Made by a program: the position numbers and the translations under genes. Below the pieces are notes generated by a model. It did not search any database. It saw nothing but the letters and a program-made list of their open reading frames with translations, and was not told the origin of the DNA. From DAIPKP01 sp964545875 (GTDB taxonomy: Bacteria > Synergistota > Synergistia > Synergistales > Aminiphilaceae), in assembly GCA_964545875.1 (NCBI GenBank), contig CAZJHH010000005.1:124001-188000 (forward strand): DNA of 64,000 nucleotides. Direction: 5' to 3'. Positions within the stretch are counted from its first letter, which is position 1, and each line of letters opens with the position of its first letter. Of the stretch, positions 8,758 to 17,512 are shown piece by piece.

Positions 8758-9649
8758 TTTCCCCCGTCCGGGGATGCTCGAAAACCAGCTTCCAGGCATG
8801 GAGAAAGATGCGCTCTTCCCGGGGTGCATTGTGCCCGTACAGATCGTCTCCCCAGAGCGGATATCCAAGATACGCCGCATGAACCCGAATCTGATGGGTC
8901 CGCCCTGTATGAATGACGCAGCGAAGAAGAGTGCTCTTTTCGTATCTGCGAAGAACGAAGAAATCCGTTTGGGCGGGGCGCCCTTCGCGAACCACGGCCA
9001 TGCAGATCCGATGATGAGGGTGCCTCCCGATGGGAAGATCCACCACGTGTTCTCCCCAGGGAACGCACCCCGGAACGAGGGCCAGATACTCTTTCGAGAC
9101 CCGGCGTTCCCGAAAGGAGCGGCTCAGCCGATCATGAGCCCACATGTTTCGGGCCACCACCATAAGCCCCGAGGTTCCCCGATCCAGACGGTGCACGATC
9201 CCCGGTCGCTTCTGACCGTTAATTTCACCGATATCGGGATATCGATGGAGCAGCCCGTGGACCAGAGTGCCCTCCCAGTTCCCGGGAGCCGGATGCACCA
9301 CCACCCCCGAGGGCTTATGGAGCACGATACAGTCCTCATCCTCATGGAGCACCTGAAAATCCACTTCTTCGGGCAAAATCTCCAGATTTTCCGCAGGGGG
9401 GAGATCCACGGAAACCTCCGTGCCGGGAAGACACTTCACCGAAGGCTTGACGGCACAGAAAGGATCGAGAGAAACCGCTCCCTTGCGTATGATCTTGGTG
9501 GCATAGGAGCGAGAAATGCCCACCGCCCTCGCCACCAGGGAGTCCAGTCGTTCCGGATCTCCCTGCCATCGGAAAACCAGTCTTTTTCCTCCCCCGGGAA
9601 GCTCTTCGTTCTCTAGCCAAATCAGGGACTCCCTCAGATTTTCCACCAT
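8696..9649 (-). CDS. rluD: RluD-family 23S rRNA pseudouridine synthase
   Basis: This enzyme isomerises uridines to pseudouridine in large-subunit rRNA. The 317-residue product has an N-terminal S4 RNA-binding domain (about 30-95) and a catalytic domain with the hallmark HRLDRGTSG, whose Asp is the nucleophile. GGAGG precedes the ATG at 9649 with a short spacer. The gene follows the ileS terminator, so it needs a promoter in the 43-base gap or read-through; I see no convincing promoter. Its C-terminal codons overlap rqcH antisense. The RluA/RluC/RluD subtype is not certain from motifs alone. Confidence 0.93.
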   Translation of the reverse strand: MVENLRESLIWLENEELPGGGKRLVFRWQGDPERLDSLVARAVGISRSYATKIIRKGAVSLDPFCAVKPSVKCLPGTEVSVDLPPAENLEILPEEVDFQVLHEDEDCIVLHKPSGVVVHPAPGNWEGTLVHGLLHRYPDIGEINGQKRPGIVHRLDRGTSGLMVVARNMWAHDRLSRSFRERRVSKEYLALVPGCVPWGEHVVDLPIGRHPHHRICMAVVREGRPAQTDFFVLRRYEKSTLLRCVIHTGRTHQIRVHAAYLGYPLWGDDLYGHNAPREERIFLHAWKLVFEHPRTGETMSFRAPLDPELVEILRRQS

Positions 9650-9691
9650 ATTCCTCCGTTGTTCCCCCCTGCCATGGGGCGTTTATTCACG

Positions 9692-9729
9692 AAAAACCAG
9701 GAGAGCCGAAAAATTTCCAGCTCTCCTGG
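9692..9729 (-). terminator. rho-independent terminator after ileS
   Basis: A ten-base-pair stem (CCAGGAGAGC/GCTCTCCTGG) with a 13-base loop is followed on the minus strand by five T residues. It lies about 100 bases beyond the ileS stop. Confidence 0.85.
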
Positions 9730-9825
9730 GATACATGACATTTCCGGCCTGTTTTTATTTTTTCTCAAGAACCCCGGATCTTCAAAAAACCTCCGAGGCT
9801 CTTCCGGCTTGCAAAAAAGGGTTTC

Positions 9826-12621
9826 TTACGCCTCCAGGGATTCCATTACCCGGGCACACCGGGGACACAGACCTTCTTCTCCCCGAGGGTCTTCGGTGTA
9901 CTTCCAGCACCGGGGGCACTTACTCCCTCCGGCGGGAGCCACGGAGATGATAAGTCCCGTCTCGTCGTCCTGGTGGACGAGAACGCCTTCGCCTTCGAGA
10001 GGCGAGGAGGACCAGCGGGAGATGATGCACAATTCCTCCCAGAAGTCCGCACCGTAATGTTCGAGGAGTTCCGCATACTCTCCCGAGGGCTTCACGTATA
10101 CCGCCGCCTCCAGGGAGTGCCCCAGGGATCCTCCGCTCCGGGCCTTTTCGAGAGCCCGGCTTACTCCCTGGCGAAGCTCCAGAAGAGCCTCCCACTTCTT
10201 GAGGAGCTCCGGATCCACCACGTGGGTTTTCACTTCGGGCCAGAGGGAGAGAAAGACGCTCTCTTCGAGTTTCGGATCCAGAGTGCGCATCTCCTGCCAG
10301 ATTTCCTCGGCGGTAAAGCTCAGAATGGGTGCAAGAATCTTGGTAAGCCCCAGAAGCAGTTCCCAGATTACCGTTTGGGCACTCCGACGCTGTACGTCCT
10401 CGGCCCCATCCACATAAAGCCGGTCTTTGGCGGTATCCAGAAGAATGGAGCTCACCTCGTTAACGCAAAACTGATGCAGCACAAAGGTGGGCACGTGGAA
10501 CTCGTAGTCCTCGAACCCCCGGGTGGCCTTCTCCAGTACCTGCTGAAGGCGCATGTAAATCCAGCGATCCAGCTCCGTGAGCTTATCCAGAGGAACTCCA
10601 TGTTCCGAAGGATTGAAATCTCCGAGGTTCCCCAGAAGGAATCGGGCGGTGTTGCGGATCCGCCGGTACATCTCCACCAGATTGGCAATGATGGTTTTGG
10701 AGATGCGCACATCATTGCGATAGTCCGTGGAGGCCACCCAGAGCCGGAGGATATCCGCTCCGTAGGCATCGATAATTTCCTGGGGAGCGATGACGTTCCC
10801 CAGGGATTTGGACATTTTCCGGCCATCTCCGTCCACGATGAATCCATGGGTAAGCACCGCCTTGTAAGGTGCCCGGTCTTTCACCGCCACCGAGGTGAGA
10901 AGGGATGTCTGGAACCATCCCCGATGCTGATCGCTTCCTTCCAAATAGAGGTCCGCGGGCCAGCGAAGATCCTTCCGGGTCTCCAGCACCCCCACGTGGC
11001 TGATGCCGGAATCGAACCACACGTCCATAATATCCCGGTCCTTGGCGAGATGGGTTCCGCTGCACTTGGGACAGAAGGCGAGATCTCCCAGAAGCTCTTC
11101 GGGAGAAGCGGTCCACCAGAAGTTGCTTCCGTGGCTGCGCACCTGCTCCTGCACCTTCCGGACCCGATCCCCCGTAAGCACCAGGGAGCCGCAGTCCTGG
11201 CAGTAGAAGGCGGGGATGGGAATTCCCCAGATGCGCTGCCGGCTGATGCACCAATCCGAACGCTCCCGCACCATGTTGGAGATTCGGTCCTTACCCCATC
11301 CGGGAATCCACTGTACGTTGTCGATCTCCTCCAGAGCCTTTTCCCGGAAGGCCTCCACCGAGACGAACCACTGTTCGGTGGAGCGGAAAATCACGGGTTT
11401 TTTGCAGCGCCAGCAGTGAGGATAGGAATGGCTGATACTCTGGCTTCGCAGAAGGGCACCACTCTTTTCGAGGGTCTCCAGAACCACCTTGGAGCCGTCA
11501 TGGATGGAAAGGTTCGCCACCAGAGGAGTGCCGGGCTTGAAGACTCCCTTGTCATCCACGGGATTGTACACCTCCAGGCCATAGCGAATTCCCGTTTCGA
11601 AGTCTTCCACTCCATGCCCCGGAGCGGTGTGCACGCATCCCGTACCCTGATCCAGAATGACGTAATCCGCCAGAACCAGAGGGACGATCCTTTCGGAAAT
11701 AAAGGGATGCCGGGCCTTGGCATGCTCAGCATGGCGTCCCGGAAAGGTTTTCAGTATGGAAGAAACCGAAAGCCCCGTTTCCTTGCAGAAAGAATCCAGG
11801 AGCTCCTTGGCCACCAGGAACTTTCGGCGGTCTTCCACCTGGACGATCACATATTCATAGGCGGGATGCAAAGCCACCGCCATGCTGGCGGGCAAGGTCC
11901 AGGGAGTGGTGGTCCAGATCACCACGAAAAGATCTTCGTAATCCTCCTTTTCCAGACCCTTCACCCCCTCCAGGAGAGGATAGGCCACAAAGATGGAGGG
12001 AGATTTCTCATCCTCGTATTCGATCTCCGCCGTGGCGAGGGCGGTCTGGCAATCGATGCACCAGTAGACGGGCTTATGCCCCTTGTAGACCAGTCCCCGA
12101 TCCACCATATCCGCGAAAACTCCCAGCTGAGCCGCCTCATACTCGGGCTTGAAGGTGATGTAGGGATTCTCCCAATCTCCCAAACCTCCGAGACGGCGGA
12201 ACTCTCCCCGCTGAACGTCGATAAACTTTTCCGCATAGGCCTGACAACGCTCCCGGAGTTCCTCGGGGGGAACGTCTTCCTTGTGTTTTCCCTCTTCCTT
12301 GAGCACCCGAAGCTCTATGGGAAGGCCGTGGGTATCCCATCCCGGAACGTAGGGAGACCGATATCCCCGCATCCATTTATACTTGGGAATAAAATCCTTG
12401 AGAATTTTATTGAAAGCCGTGCCGATATGAATATGTCCGTTCGCATAGGGAGGGCCGTCATGAAGGATAAAAAGCTCTCCCTCGGTACGCTGCGTCAACT
12501 TTCCGTAGATTTCCCGCTCCTCCCAGAATGCAAGAAATTCGGGTTCCCGTTTCGCAAGGTTCGCTCGCATAGGAAATCCCGTTTTCGGCAAATTCAGGGT
12601 GTTTTTGTAGTCCTTTGCCAT
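9826..12621 (-). CDS. ileS: isoleucine--tRNA ligase
   Basis: Class I aminoacyl-tRNA synthetase charging tRNA-Ile and editing misactivated valine. The 931-residue product shows a HIGH-type motif near residue 60 in the form ANGHIHIGTAFNK, with Thr where the second His is usual; the KMSKS motif is intact (GRKMSKSLGNV), the CP1 editing domain is in place, and a C-terminal zinc ribbon has CPRC and CPRC pairs. The ATG at 12621 has GGAGG upstream. A promoter at 12694-12722 and a stable hairpin in the leader precede it. No T-box sequence was seen. The Thr substitution deserves an alignment check but does not question the identification. Confidence 0.97.
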   Translation of the reverse strand: MAKDYKNTLNLPKTGFPMRANLAKREPEFLAFWEEREIYGKLTQRTEGELFILHDGPPYANGHIHIGTAFNKILKDFIPKYKWMRGYRSPYVPGWDTHGLPIELRVLKEEGKHKEDVPPEELRERCQAYAEKFIDVQRGEFRRLGGLGDWENPYITFKPEYEAAQLGVFADMVDRGLVYKGHKPVYWCIDCQTALATAEIEYEDEKSPSIFVAYPLLEGVKGLEKEDYEDLFVVIWTTTPWTLPASMAVALHPAYEYVIVQVEDRRKFLVAKELLDSFCKETGLSVSSILKTFPGRHAEHAKARHPFISERIVPLVLADYVILDQGTGCVHTAPGHGVEDFETGIRYGLEVYNPVDDKGVFKPGTPLVANLSIHDGSKVVLETLEKSGALLRSQSISHSYPHCWRCKKPVIFRSTEQWFVSVEAFREKALEEIDNVQWIPGWGKDRISNMVRERSDWCISRQRIWGIPIPAFYCQDCGSLVLTGDRVRKVQEQVRSHGSNFWWTASPEELLGDLAFCPKCSGTHLAKDRDIMDVWFDSGISHVGVLETRKDLRWPADLYLEGSDQHRGWFQTSLLTSVAVKDRAPYKAVLTHGFIVDGDGRKMSKSLGNVIAPQEIIDAYGADILRLWVASTDYRNDVRISKTIIANLVEMYRRIRNTARFLLGNLGDFNPSEHGVPLDKLTELDRWIYMRLQQVLEKATRGFEDYEFHVPTFVLHQFCVNEVSSILLDTAKDRLYVDGAEDVQRRSAQTVIWELLLGLTKILAPILSFTAEEIWQEMRTLDPKLEESVFLSLWPEVKTHVVDPELLKKWEALLELRQGVSRALEKARSGGSLGHSLEAAVYVKPSGEYAELLEHYGADFWEELCIISRWSSSPLEGEGVLVHQDDETGLIISVAPAGGSKCPRCWKYTEDPRGEEGLCPRCARVMESLEA

Positions 12622-12652
12622 GCTCTATCTCCTCCAGTTCATCAATACGGCC

Positions 12653-12680
12653 CTGCCGCTCCATCAGGAAGGAGCGGCAG
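12653..12680 (-). promoter_or_regulatory. stable hairpin in the ileS 5' leader
   Basis: A perfect ten-base-pair stem (CTGCCGCTCC/GGAGCGGCAG) with an eight-base loop starts about seven bases after the predicted transcription start. It has no T tract, so it is not a terminator; a 5' stability element or protein-binding site is possible. Confidence 0.45.
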
Positions 12681-12693
12681 AAAAGTACTGTCT

Positions 12694-12722
12694 AGTATAG
12701 TACAAAATGTGAGATTTCAAAG
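12694..12722 (-). promoter_or_regulatory. probable ileS promoter
   Basis: Minus strand -10 TATACT (12694-12699) with a weak -35 CTTTGA (12717-12722) and 17-base spacing; the predicted start is near 12687, about 66 bases before the ileS ATG. Confidence 0.5.
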
Positions 12723-12724
12723 AA

Positions 12725-12757
12725 CAGGGGAGAGAAAATTCTCTTTTCTCTCCCCTG
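12725..12757 (-). terminator. terminator after the TRAP permease gene
   Basis: A 14-base-pair perfect stem beginning CAGGGGAGAGAAAA with a five-base loop is followed on the minus strand by TTCTTT. It lies 90 bases after the TRAP permease stop and insulates it from ileS. Confidence 0.8.
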
Positions 12758-12846
12758 AAAAATTCCTGCAACATGGCGCCTTTCTCCCGGACACTGACAG
12801 CATATTCCAGGAGCTGCGCAGAGGTTTCTAGATTACTGAGCTCTTC

Positions 12847-14985
12847 TTAGACCTGGGGAGAAAGGGTTTTCTTCTCCCGGAAACTCTGCACCACGTGCAG
12901 CAGAATGAGAACCCCCAGCCCCGTAGCGTCGGAAACCACGCCGGGCACGAGAAGCCCCAGGGCTCCTCCCATGGCAATGATCCGGAGCCAGAAAGGCATG
13001 GAAATCTTGTAGAAGCCCACGGTACTCATGCCAAGGAGGAACACCCCCATGAGGGCGGTCATCAGAGCCATGGCATACCGGAAGGGTACCATTTCGGCAA
13101 AAACCAGTCCTCCCACGCAGAGCACCGCGATTCCCGCAATAACAGCTCCCACGGTACGGGATCGGGAAGATTTTTCCTTGTTCATCGCCGTAAGGATCGC
13201 AAGGCCGAAAACGATGATCGCCAGAATGGTGAAGAAGGCTCCCTTGAGAGAGACTCCTACCAGCACCAGCATGGGATTGAATACGTAGATATAAGGCACC
13301 AAGAAGCCCGCCAGGGCCAGCTTCACCGCAGTCATACCCGTTCTCATGGGATCATCCCCGGCAATACCCGCTCCCGCATAGGCAGCCAAAGCCACGGGAG
13401 GGCTGAGATCCGCCGCGATACCGAAGTAAAGCACGAACATGTAGGCCGCCATGGGAGGCACCCCCAGCTTGAAGAGTGCCGGGGCCGCCATGGTGCTGGT
13501 GACGATGAAGTTCGCCGTGGTGGGAAGTCCCGCTCCGAGGAGGATGCAAGCCACCATGGTGAGAAGCAGCGTAGGAAGCATGAGTCCTCCGGCAATTTTC
13601 ACGATGGCGTTGGCAATGGAAAGCCCCAGCCCCGTAAGAGTGGCGGTACCCACCACGATTCCCACGGTGGCACAGGCACAGGCCACGCCGAGAGCTCCCC
13701 GGGCTCCTCCGTCGAGAGCGCTGATGAACTTCTGGGGAGTAAGGCGGGTCTCCTTGCGGAAATAGGACACCGCCATGGTAATCACGATGCCGTTAAAGGC
13801 CGCCTTGAGAGGCGTAAATCCTGCAATGAGGAAGTAAATAATCCCGAAAAGAGGGATCAGCAGATGTCCCCGGTCCCTGAGAAGGGGAACGATCAAGGGA
13901 AGCCGCTCCCGGGGAAGCCCCTTGAGACCGAGCCGGGTGGCCTCGAAGTGCACCTGCACCAACACTGCGAAATAGTAGAGCAAAGCGGGAACGATGGCCG
14001 CAGCCGCTACCTGAAGATAGGGAACCTCCATCATGGTAGCCATGATAAAGGCTGCGGCTCCCATGACGGGAGGCATGATCTGGCCTCCCGTGGACGCCAC
14101 GGCTTCCACGGCTCCTGCAAAGTGCGGTTTATACCCCACGCTCTTCATAAGAGGAATGGTAAACATTCCGGTGGTGCAGACGTTGGCCACGGAAGAACCC
14201 GAGATGGAGCCCATAAGCCCCGAGCTCAGCACCGCCACCTTGGCGGGGCCTCCCGTGGAATGTCCCGCCAGAGCCATGGCAAGGTCGATGATGAACCGTC
14301 CCATGCCGGTCTGTTCGAGAAAGGTTCCGAAGAGGATGAACATAAACACGAAGGTGGAGGAAACCGCCAGAGGGGTTCCGAATATTCCCTCGGTGCCCAT
14401 GTACATATGGTTGATGATCCGGGATACCGTATATCCCCGGTGAGCAAAGAGCCCGGGGAAATGCCGACCGAAATAGCAGTAGAGCAGAAAACATATGGCG
14501 ATGATGGGAAGTACGGGATTGGAAACCCGTCTCGTGGCCTCCAGAATGAGGGCTATACCTATAACGCCCACCACAAGATCCTGAGAGGAGGGGAGACCGG
14601 GACGCGTGATAAGCTGGTCGAAATAGATCACATGGTAAAAGACGCAGTAGAAGGCGATGCCCGCAAGCACGAAATCGTACCAGGGAATTTTGGTCATGGA
14701 CGATTTTTTGAATCCCGGATACAGGAAAAAGACGAGCACCAGCACGAGCGCGAGGTGCACCGACCGCTGTTTCAGGGCGTTCAGAAGGCCGAACCCTGCA
14801 GTATAAAGGTGAAAGAGAGAAAGTCCTACCGCAATGAGAAGCACCAGTTTGGCGCTCCACCCTATAAGCTGACGGAACCGGGCCTCCGTATCGAACTGGC
14901 GGCGCAGTTCGTCGAGATCGATCTGACTCTCTCCCTGGGGCTGCGCTATTGGTTCTTCATGGTTTTTCTGCATTTCCTCAGTCAT
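12847..14985 (-). CDS. TRAP transporter 4TM/12TM fusion permease
   Basis: Inner-membrane permease of the TAXI-type tripartite ATP-independent transporters, which use an ion gradient and a periplasmic binding protein to import organic acids or amino acids. The 712-residue protein is a natural fusion of the small (DctQ-like, 4TM) and large (DctM-like, 12TM) subunits: a charged N-terminus of about 40 residues precedes many hydrophobic segments. DctM-type signatures include SGSSVANVCTTG, STGGQIMPPVMGAAAF and LGAGLPTTANFIV. The DUF1850 gene upstream is the usual partner, but the TAXI binding protein normally beside this pair is absent from the window. Substrate cannot be told. Start at 14985 follows a G-rich element. 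Confidence 0.93.
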   Translation of the reverse strand: MTEEMQKNHEEPIAQPQGESQIDLDELRRQFDTEARFRQLIGWSAKLVLLIAVGLSLFHLYTAGFGLLNALKQRSVHLALVLVLVFFLYPGFKKSSMTKIPWYDFVLAGIAFYCVFYHVIYFDQLITRPGLPSSQDLVVGVIGIALILEATRRVSNPVLPIIAICFLLYCYFGRHFPGLFAHRGYTVSRIINHMYMGTEGIFGTPLAVSSTFVFMFILFGTFLEQTGMGRFIIDLAMALAGHSTGGPAKVAVLSSGLMGSISGSSVANVCTTGMFTIPLMKSVGYKPHFAGAVEAVASTGGQIMPPVMGAAAFIMATMMEVPYLQVAAAAIVPALLYYFAVLVQVHFEATRLGLKGLPRERLPLIVPLLRDRGHLLIPLFGIIYFLIAGFTPLKAAFNGIVITMAVSYFRKETRLTPQKFISALDGGARGALGVACACATVGIVVGTATLTGLGLSIANAIVKIAGGLMLPTLLLTMVACILLGAGLPTTANFIVTSTMAAPALFKLGVPPMAAYMFVLYFGIAADLSPPVALAAYAGAGIAGDDPMRTGMTAVKLALAGFLVPYIYVFNPMLVLVGVSLKGAFFTILAIIVFGLAILTAMNKEKSSRSRTVGAVIAGIAVLCVGGLVFAEMVPFRYAMALMTALMGVFLLGMSTVGFYKISMPFWLRIIAMGGALGLLVPGVVSDATGLGVLILLHVVQSFREKKTLSPQV

Positions 14986-15102
14986 AATTTCCCCCCGCTT
15001 ATGATCTCACTTCTTTCGAAATCTCGAACATCCCTATCTGAAATTCCCCGGTTCTGTAACTCCCAAGGAAACTTCAAACCGTCTACGCCACGTTCAAAAG
15101 CA

Positions 15103-15642
15103 TCACTCCTCTATCAAGGTCGATACGGAAGACCTCAAAACCGCCATAAGCAGCGGGGCCTCCTCGATTCGTAACGTCAAGGGTTTTTCCGGAAAAAGAC
15201 GAAAAAGGTTCCAGGAGCCGTTTCCGGGAAGCTCCAACTGGTTTCGTCCGAATTCTTCGGTACCCACCCGAAGGGAGATGGAAGAAAACCACGCACCACC
15301 CCCTCGAAAATACATCCACGAGGAATCCTGGAAAAAGGTTCCTCCGGGGCGCTTCGAAAAGGGAAGTCCCGCATTGTGGGAGCGCACCCGTTCCTCCCAC
15401 TGCCACAAGGTTCCGTGGGATGGATAGTATTCGTCCTCCACCGGAGTTCTCTCCACCGAATGGATATACCGGGTTATAACGGGATCCGAAAGAACGAGAA
15501 GGGTCATGAAAAGGGGGCGTTCCTCCCGCCGCCGCTCTTCCAGCACAAGCATCGGCACCGGAGCGCAGCAAAGAAAAAGCACTCCCGAAAGGAGAAATAT
15601 GTGCATCCCCCTCGAAAAAAGCTTTTTTCCGTTCCCTCTCAT
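15103..15642 (-). CDS. DUF1850 domain protein linked to TRAP permease
   Basis: Small exported or membrane-anchored protein of unknown function. The family is known from genes sitting between the TAXI binding protein and the fused TRAP permease. The hydrophobic stretch HIFLLSGVLFLCCAPVPMLVL near the N-terminus looks like a signal or anchor, and the core holds the family-type motif RYIHSVERTPVEDEY followed by an acidic, aromatic-rich domain. The start is unsure: the ATG at 15642 (179 residues) lacks a good ribosome site, while the ATG at 15606 (167 residues) has GAGGGGG almost touching it. It lies 117 bases upstream of the permease gene. A role in substrate delivery or transporter assembly is inference from context only. 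Confidence 0.75.
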   Translation of the reverse strand: MRGNGKKLFSRGMHIFLLSGVLFLCCAPVPMLVLEERRREERPLFMTLLVLSDPVITRYIHSVERTPVEDEYYPSHGTLWQWEERVRSHNAGLPFSKRPGGTFFQDSSWMYFRGGGAWFSSISLRVGTEEFGRNQLELPGNGSWNLFRLFPEKPLTLRIEEAPLLMAVLRSSVSTLIEE

Positions 15643-16438
15643 GACAGCGCACTCATGATTTTTCCGGGCTCCTTCACGAAAAATCTTCCCCTTTCCCAAA
15701 CAGGGAAATGAAAAGGCCGGAAACACGTCTTTTCAAAAAATTCGTCTTCTCCGGAAATCGTTTCCCCCATAATAGTGCTAGATTTTCAAAACCGGAAGAA
15801 CCAGTTCTTTCACAAAGAGTTTTTTTCGATTTTCCCGTCTTCCCCAAGTTTTTTCTCCGGCCCACACTCCAGCAGGCCCCCGCACCGGGGCAGGGGAAGA
15901 GCTCTGGGGTAAATAATCCGAACAACCCTCTCGGGTATTCAAAAAACTCTTTCCGGAAGGAGGAGGGAGTCGCTGAATCGCCTTGCTGCGGAAGATACTA
16001 CGGCAAAGAAGCACGGAGGTTCAGCACAAAAAAAGAGATTTTGCACATTTGGTGCTTAAACCAACTGAAGAAGGGTACACTACCCTTCAGTAAAGTGTCA
16101 ACCAAAAAAGTTTTTTTTCGCATACGAAAAATCTCTTGGAGGAAAAAGCCTCTATACCCAGAAAATACAACCTTTTCCGACATTTGGGGCACACGTCGTC
16201 AGCCTTGGAACAACGGGGACTCCGCTTCTCGGATAGGAAGAGATCCGGGAACATCTCCGGACACACCCGCCCATGGTTTCCCGAGGAAAGAATTCCTGCA
16301 AAAGAAGAGAGACGTATGGCATTCGTGAGGAAAACCCCGAACAGTCCATTGAAGTATGTCTACATCCGAAAGAACCTTCCGGCCCTTTTTGTCGTACAAT
16401 GAGGGGATAGACAACTTCTGAAAGGAGCGAACTTCTTC
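15643..16438 (-). other. gene-poor AT-rich stretch upstream of DUF1850 and azlC
   Basis: About 800 bases with no credible coding region on either strand; several homopolymer T and A runs. The only clear structure is an inverted repeat AAGGGTA-CAC-TACCCTT (16071-16087) just downstream of a minus-strand TTGACA (16096-16101), which could be an operator over a promoter facing DUF1850. The expected TAXI binding-protein gene (about 1 kb) does not fit here and no remnant is recognisable. A TACAAT (16395-16400) 38 bases before azlC may be its -10. Confidence 0.5.
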
Positions 16439-17197
16439 GTGCCAATCCTGCAATCTTCCCCGGATACACCTCCGGCGACGCCGACAAAGAGGCAGGCTTT
16501 CCGACGAGGGGGAATATCGGTACTCCCCATTCTTCTGGGAGTCTTTCCCTTCTCCCTGGTTCTCGGCTTCGCCATGAAAGAGAGCGGCCTCTCGCCTCTG
16601 CAAAGCGCCTCCTTCGCCGCATCGGTTCTGGCAGGAACCGCCCAGCTCGCCACGGTGCAGCTTTATGCGGCCGCCACTCCGGGGGTGCTTATCGTGATTA
16701 CCGCCCTGGTAATCAACCTGCGCTACGCCATGTACGGCCTTTCCATGGAACCCCTGGTGCGGCATACATCCATTCCCGTCAGGATCTTCTACGCCTATAT
16801 CATGTCCGATCAATCCTACGCCTTCACCATGGCCGAAGCGGAGGAGCACCCCGGACATCCGCACATAACCTCCTTCTTTCTCGGAGCATCTCTGGTGCTC
16901 TATGTCTTCTGGCAGGGAGGCATCGCCCTGGGATATCTTCTCGGAAGCGTCATCCCCTCCTGGCTTCCCCTGGACTTTACCATTCCGCTGGTTTTCCTCT
17001 CCCTCTTGATGCCTCACCTCAAAGACGGAAAACGCCGTTTCGCTGCGGGAGCCGCCGCCTTGGGAGCCCTGGTAATGGTTCCTCTGCTTCCTCTTCAGAC
17101 AGGACTTCTTGCAGCCATTCTCACCGGCATGGGGGGGGGCATTCTTTACGAATTCTTCGCCTCCAGAAATCCTCGAAAGAAGGAGACAACCTCATGA
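16439..17197 (+). CDS. azlC: AzlC family branched-chain amino-acid exporter, large subunit
   Basis: AzlC is the larger, multi-span inner-membrane subunit of a two-component exporter for branched-chain amino acids and analogues. The 252-residue product has a short polar N-terminus, then about six to eight hydrophobic segments, with family-type sequence GVFPFSLVLGFAMKESGLSP near residue 34 and NLRYAMYGLSMEP near 102. The GTG at 16439 follows GAAAGGAGC with a long 11-base spacer. Its TGA overlaps the azlD ATG by four bases, so the two are translationally coupled. Export of surplus branched-chain amino acids fits a peptide or amino-acid fermenter. Confidence 0.9.
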   Translation: MPILQSSPDTPPATPTKRQAFRRGGISVLPILLGVFPFSLVLGFAMKESGLSPLQSASFAASVLAGTAQLATVQLYAAATPGVLIVITALVINLRYAMYGLSMEPLVRHTSIPVRIFYAYIMSDQSYAFTMAEAEEHPGHPHITSFFLGASLVLYVFWQGGIALGYLLGSVIPSWLPLDFTIPLVFLSLLMPHLKDGKRRFAAGAAALGALVMVPLLPLQTGLLAAILTGMGGGILYEFFASRNPRKKETTS

Positions 17198-17508
17198 AAT
17201 ACTATGCCGTCATTCTCGGAGTGGCCCTGGGAAGCCTCCTCATAAAGAGCATTTTCCTCTGCGGTTTCTCCTCCCGACACCTGCCCGGATGGCTCATGAA
17301 AAACCTGGACCTCATTCCTCCCACAGTTCTCGCGGCACTGGTGGCCCCCGCCCTGGTATACGCAAAAACCCCCTCGGGACTGGAGATATACCTTCCGAAG
17401 ATCCTCGCGGGAGCGGGGGCCTTCGCCGTGGCTCTTTACAGCAGGAACGTGCTCCTTACCATCCTTGGAGGCATGCTGCTTCTGGGGCTCTTTTCCCGGC
17501 TTTTTTAA
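17194..17508 (+). CDS. azlD: AzlD family branched-chain amino-acid exporter, small subunit
   Basis: A 104-residue membrane protein with four hydrophobic segments and the AzlD-type PGWLMKNLDLIPPTVLAAL region around residues 31-49. The ATG overlaps the azlC stop as ATGA, the usual arrangement. It ends four bases from the stop of the convergent peptidase gene, leaving no room for a conventional terminator between them. Confidence 0.9.
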   Translation: MKYYAVILGVALGSLLIKSIFLCGFSSRHLPGWLMKNLDLIPPTVLAALVAPALVYAKTPSGLEIYLPKILAGAGAFAVALYSRNVLLTILGGMLLLGLFSRLF

Positions 17509-17512
17509 GTGG

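Noticed and set aside
9973..12831. A 952-codon open frame antisense to ileS (and similar long antisense frames opposite mutS, alaS and clpX)
   Set aside because: The opposite strand encodes complete conserved proteins; these frames lack ribosome sites and recognisable motifs.
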